In this document: positions 60,919-64,000 of the stretch, in pieces
Numbering within the stretch: position 1 is the first letter of the stretch
Layout: each line of letters begins with the position of its first letter
From: an uncultured Bacteroidaceae bacterium
GTDB lineage: Bacteria; Bacteroidota; Bacteroidia; Bacteroidales; Bacteroidaceae
DNA length: 64,000 bases
NCBI GenBank assembly: GCA_934426255.1
Contig: CAKRYD010000003.1
Location: 1 to 64,000, forward strand
Direction of reading: 5' to 3'
Program-made: the position numbers and the translations under genes
Notes under the pieces: generated by a model
The model's input: only the letters and a program-made list of their open reading frames with translations
Told to the model about the DNA's origin: nothing
The model's database searches: none

Positions 60919-61473
60919 TTATAAAGGAAGTGACTGAAGGCTGTCCATGGGCAGTACACCGGTGTCGTAGCCATCGGGGGCCTTGTAGGGCAGTTTGTCT
61001 ATATTGCGGCCGTTGACAATAGCCACATGGGTTATCTTTTTGCTCCACGGTGTAACGCCGAATTCGTCTTCCGTGACCACGCGACGCGGATAGAGCACAC
61101 GCACAGCTGTCAGCTTGTCGTTGAGGCGACCCGTGAAATGGTGGTCGGGACGGCCGGACATCGTTGTCTTGAAATCGGCAGATGTTGGATAATAGATCAC
61201 GGCATTCGTGGGAGTGGCATCGCGCAAAAACAGGAGATATTTGTAGTCCGAGCCGAGTTTCATCACCATTCTCCGTTCCATCGGCACGTCGCTCATGCGG
61301 GATATTTTGGTCACATTGTCATAGACATAGTCTTTCCACGTCCACTTATAGGCCGGACAGGCTTGCAGCACACCTGCGAAAACAGCCAGTACGGCAATGC
61401 CGGCCAAAGCATTGAACAAGGCAGTACGCACCCATCCATGCAGCCATGAAGGAGTCTTAAACCGTAAAAACAT
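60919..61473 (-). CDS. Membrane-anchored protein of unknown function
   Basis: About 184 residues with one N-terminal hydrophobic segment (about 20-40: FNALAGIAVLAVFAGVLQA) and a soluble domain of about 140 residues. The start MFLRFKTPSW (ATG 61471-61473) lies downstream of the -7 box at 61498-61505; the longer frame overlaps that box. The soluble part (NAVIYYPTSADF, HVAIVNGRNIDKLPYKAPDG) is not recognised. First gene of a run with the GT-C-like and acyltransferase genes. Confidence 0.7.
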   Translation of the reverse strand: MFLRFKTPSWLHGWVRTALFNALAGIAVLAVFAGVLQACPAYKWTWKDYVYDNVTKISRMSDVPMERRMVMKLGSDYKYLLFLRDATPTNAVIYYPTSADFKTTMSGRPDHHFTGRLNDKLTAVRVLYPRRVVTEDEFGVTPWSKKITHVAIVNGRNIDKLPYKAPDGYDTGVLPMDSLQSLPL

Positions 61474-61497
61474 GTGTTTCTTTGTTGTTTTTGCCAA

Positions 61498-61505
61498 CAA
61501 AGGTA
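61498..61505 (-). promoter_or_regulatory. -7 promoter box of the three-gene membrane run
   Basis: TACCTTTG on the minus strand, 25 bp before the ATG at 61473; it decides that start. Confidence 0.65.
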
Positions 61506-61561
61506 CATATAAAATCGAATACGCACAAACACAATCTGCTACATAAAAAACGGCTCGGCTG

Positions 61562-61591
61562 TTGTTCTTTTCAGTAAATGCACTAACTTTG
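61562..61591 (+). promoter_or_regulatory. Promoter of the glycohydrolase/GH30 pair
   Basis: TTG (61562-61564), 19 bp, then TAACTTTG (61584-61591), about 25 bp before the ATG at 61616. Divergent from 61498. Confidence 0.75.
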
Positions 61592-61615
61592 CAAACTACA
61601 TTTATTGACTACTAC

Positions 61616-63121
61616 ATGAAAAGATTACTCTTACCATCCTTTATACTGTGGATGGCGTTTGCATCAACACTCAGTGCAGCCAACTATATCAGCATTTCGA
61701 AAGACAGACTCTCCGACAAGATAAAAGGCGGATGGGCAGGTCAGACCATTGGATGCACCTATGGAGGACCCACGGAATTCGGATGGCAGGAAAAGATGAT
61801 TCCGGACACACATGCCATAGATTGGAACGATGGAAGTATAGAGTGGTATTACGACAACTCGCCGGGTCTCTATGATGATATCTACATGGATTTGACTTTC
61901 CTGGATATATTCGACCGCCTTGGCCTGGACGCACCCGTTGATTCGTTTGCCGTGGCTTTTGCACGCGCTCCCTATCCGCTGTGGCACGCCAACCAGGCTG
62001 CGCGCTACAACATCCTGCAAGGCATCATGCCACCTGCCTCGGGTCATTGGAAGAACAATCCGCATGCCGATGACATTGATTATCAGATCGAGGCCGACTA
62101 TGCAGGGCTGATGTGCCCCGGAATGCCTAACTCCGCATCGCGAATCTCTGACAAAATAGGTCACATCATGAACTACGGCAACGGCTGGTATGGAGGGGTC
62201 TATGTGGGAGCCATGTATGCCTTGGCATTTGTATACAGCGACATTCCGACCATCGTCAACGAGGCCTTGAAGGTGATTCCCGCCAGGAGCAGCTTTCACG
62301 AGTGTATGGCCGACATCATCAGATGGCACACAGCTTACCCCGACAACTGGAAAAAGACGTGGTCTGAATGCCAGACGAAATGGGGCAAGGAGATTGGCTG
62401 CCCCGATGGCGTGGATGCTCCTTTCAACATTGATGCAAGGATCAATTGCGCCTATATCCTAATAGGCTTGCTCTATGGCAACGGTGATTTCGGGCTGACA
62501 ATGGACATATCCACACGTTGCGGCCAGGACTCCGACTGTAATCCTGCGTCGGCTTGCGGCATCCTGGGTGCTATGATCGGCTATAGCAACATACCAGACA
62601 AATGGCTGCGCAGCCTACACAAGGTAGAGAACCGCAACTTTGCCTACACCCGGCTGTCACTGACACAGGTCTATGAAAAGAGCCTCAACCAGGCATTGCA
62701 GATGGTGGGACGCAACGGTGGAAAGATAGAGGGCAACACCATAAAAATAAAGCTTCAACGCCCCAAGGCCGTGCGCTACGAAGAATCGTTTGCCGGACTG
62801 GAGCCCCATGCTGTGCAACCCGAAAAGCGCATAGACGAGTTGGGAAGCATTGCATTCGAGGGATGTGCCGTCGTTGTGAAAGGGGATGTCCAGTCGAAGC
62901 GTGCCGGATATGAAGCAAAGATACAGGTCGAGGTTGACGGAAAAGCGGTAAAGACCATCACGGCACCTGCCGATTTTCACAGCCGCACACAGGATTTGTA
63001 TTGGAACTATGACCTGAAACAGGGTCACCACCGAGTGAGTCTGCACTGGCTGAACCCCGACAAAGGCAGTCAGATTACCTGTCATCGAATCATTACCTAC
63101 CGTAAGAAAGCCAAGAAATGA
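61616..63121 (+). CDS. Exported ADP-ribosylglycohydrolase-family protein
   Basis: A 501-residue exported protein with a Sec signal (MKRLLLPSFILWMAF, cleavage near LSA-AN); the ATG at 61616 fits the promoter. It has the ADP-ribosylglycohydrolase fold motifs: KIKGGWAGQTIGCTYGGPTEF, the metal-binding DDIYMD and the C-terminal GQDSDCNPASACG. A C-terminal beta-sandwich of about 120 residues follows. In Bacteroidetes sugar loci such proteins are thought to act on glycosides rather than ADP-ribosyl groups; the neighbouring GH30-like gene supports this, but the substrate is not known. Confidence 0.88.
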   Translation: MKRLLLPSFILWMAFASTLSAANYISISKDRLSDKIKGGWAGQTIGCTYGGPTEFGWQEKMIPDTHAIDWNDGSIEWYYDNSPGLYDDIYMDLTFLDIFDRLGLDAPVDSFAVAFARAPYPLWHANQAARYNILQGIMPPASGHWKNNPHADDIDYQIEADYAGLMCPGMPNSASRISDKIGHIMNYGNGWYGGVYVGAMYALAFVYSDIPTIVNEALKVIPARSSFHECMADIIRWHTAYPDNWKKTWSECQTKWGKEIGCPDGVDAPFNIDARINCAYILIGLLYGNGDFGLTMDISTRCGQDSDCNPASACGILGAMIGYSNIPDKWLRSLHKVENRNFAYTRLSLTQVYEKSLNQALQMVGRNGGKIEGNTIKIKLQRPKAVRYEESFAGLEPHAVQPEKRIDELGSIAFEGCAVVVKGDVQSKRAGYEAKIQVEVDGKAVKTITAPADFHSRTQDLYWNYDLKQGHHRVSLHWLNPDKGSQITCHRIITYRKKAKK

Positions 63122-64000
63122 AAAAGCAACTGATCCTTCTGCTGCCGGCCCTCCTGAGCTGGTGCAGCAGTCTGCAAGCCCTGACTTTTGCAGTCGACCC
63201 CGCAAAAAAGCTGCAACGCATCGACGGATGGGGCGTTTCCCTCTGTTGGTGGGCAGGACAATGCGGCAAATGGGACGAAGCCCGCATGGACTCCATCGTC
63301 ACATGGCTCACGTCAAAGAACGGGCTCAACTACAACGTATTCAGATATAACATCCCCGGAGGTGACGACCCGCAGAACAGACACTGCACACCTCACCACA
63401 TGGGCCGCGGCAAAGGGCTGAGAGCCGAGATGGAGGGATTCAAGCGCTCTGCACAGGACGACTATGACTGGTCGGCCGACGAGGCACAAAGACGCATCAT
63501 GCTGAAGATTAAGGAAAAGCGTCCCGATGCCGTATTTGAGGCATTCAGCAACACACCACCCTACTACATGACCGTCAGCGGATGTACTGCCGGCAACAAG
63601 GATGCCGCTCACGACAACCTGCGAAAAGACCAATACGAGGCCTTTGCCCAGTATCTCATTGACTGCTGTCTATACTATAAGAAGGTACACGGCATTGAGT
63701 TTCACACCTTGGAACCGTTTAATGAGCCTATGACCGACTACTGGAACTGCAACGGAAGCCAGGAGGGCTGCCACTTCGACGTGCAGTCCATGTCGGATTT
63801 CATCCAAGTCATTGCGCCCATGCTCAAGGCATCCGGCCTCAAGACACGCCTGGCAGCCTGCGACGAAACCAGTGTGATGCAGAGCATACGCAGCCTGGAG
63901 GCTTTCGGCAAAAGCGGCGTCCTGCCCTATGTGGGGCAATGGAACACACATTCGTATCAGGCAGACAACCTGAGCCGCATCCGCCTCAGACAGCTCGCCA
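63118..64000 (+). CDS. Glycoside hydrolase family 30-like, 3' end outside window
   Basis: The N-terminal about 294 codons of a secreted glycoside hydrolase. The ATG at 63118 overlaps the upstream stop as ATGA. The signal peptide (MKKQLILLLPALLS...) ends near LQA. The opening IDGWGVSLCWWAGQ resembles GH30 endo-beta-1,6-galactanase-like members (PF14587-type), and EPFNEP carries the acid/base Glu at residue 203. The second catalytic Glu and the C-terminal beta domain lie beyond position 64000. Clan GH-A fold is clear, the subfamily is tentative. Confidence 0.85.
   Translation, partial: MKKQLILLLPALLSWCSSLQALTFAVDPAKKLQRIDGWGVSLCWWAGQCGKWDEARMDSIVTWLTSKNGLNYNVFRYNIPGGDDPQNRHCTPHHMGRGKGLRAEMEGFKRSAQDDYDWSADEAQRRIMLKIKEKRPDAVFEAFSNTPPYYMTVSGCTAGNKDAAHDNLRKDQYEAFAQYLIDCCLYYKKVHGIEFHTLEPFNEPMTDYWNCNGSQEGCHFDVQSMSDFIQVIAPMLKASGLKTRLAACDETSVMQSIRSLEAFGKSGVLPYVGQWNTHSYQADNLSRIRLRQLA

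Overview
The window is a chromosomal segment of a member of the order Bacteroidales, probably a gut or oral Prevotellaceae-like organism; the genus cannot be fixed from the sequence. Support comes from the Bacteroidetes promoter -7 box (TAnnTTTG), found 18-90 bp upstream of most transcription units, and from lineage-typical genes: Mfa1/FimA-type fimbrillins, a BspA-like protein, DUF4254, DUF3098 and DUF2723 proteins, an HU-related DNA-binding protein, a lipoprotein-type TamA (TamL), MG2-domain exported proteins, an SpmA-SpmB fusion, and type IX-like C-terminal sorting tails. I see no rRNA, tRNA or CRISPR.

Layout. 1-15.5 kb is mostly housekeeping on the minus strand: purL (3' part outside the window), an MG2-domain exported protein, ompH/skp-murI, a secreted esterase, a GNAT acetyltransferase, ybeY, ruvB, three tandem FKBP isomerases (periplasmic, lipoprotein, cytoplasmic), DJ-1/PfpI and pdxB, with a plus-strand sirtuin between. 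15.5-24.6 kb holds DUF4254, an HU-like protein, a strongly periodic repeat array, a Sec-exported TIM-barrel plus Tat-exported Gfo/Idh/MocA pair, an NPCBM-like protein with an outer-membrane barrel, a flippase and the SpmAB fusion. 24.8-41.2 kb is a surface-adhesion island: a 51-codon leader gene, five fimbrillin-family lipoproteins arranged as one gene plus a duplicated stalk/tip pair, a 1520-aa LamG/discoidin-like protein and a 1218-aa leucine-rich BspA-like protein. 41.6-46.3 kb is an ftsX-DUF3098-uppP-truB-queA-folK/alaX operon. 46.3-61.5 kb is envelope biogenesis: a polysaccharide deacetylase, a DUF2723 GT-C-like protein, tamL-tamB, a GT2 glycosyltransferase, an acyltransferase and a GT39-like membrane protein. 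The right end starts a carbohydrate locus: an ADP-ribosylglycohydrolase-fold protein translationally coupled to a GH30-like enzyme.

Most notable non-gene signals: two nine-unit intergenic arrays with a nearly invariant 22-bp period (about 17.0 and 36.8 kb), plus a weaker third (about 16.3 kb), each just downstream of an intrinsic terminator; a 138-bp MITE with perfect 18-bp inverted ends and an 8-bp target duplication (IS66-like); and a structured leader upstream of the BspA-like gene in which a repeated 12-mer gives mutually exclusive pairings ending in a terminator. The notable gene-level oddity is an in-frame fusion of HPPK (folK) to an AlaX-type tRNA-editing domain.
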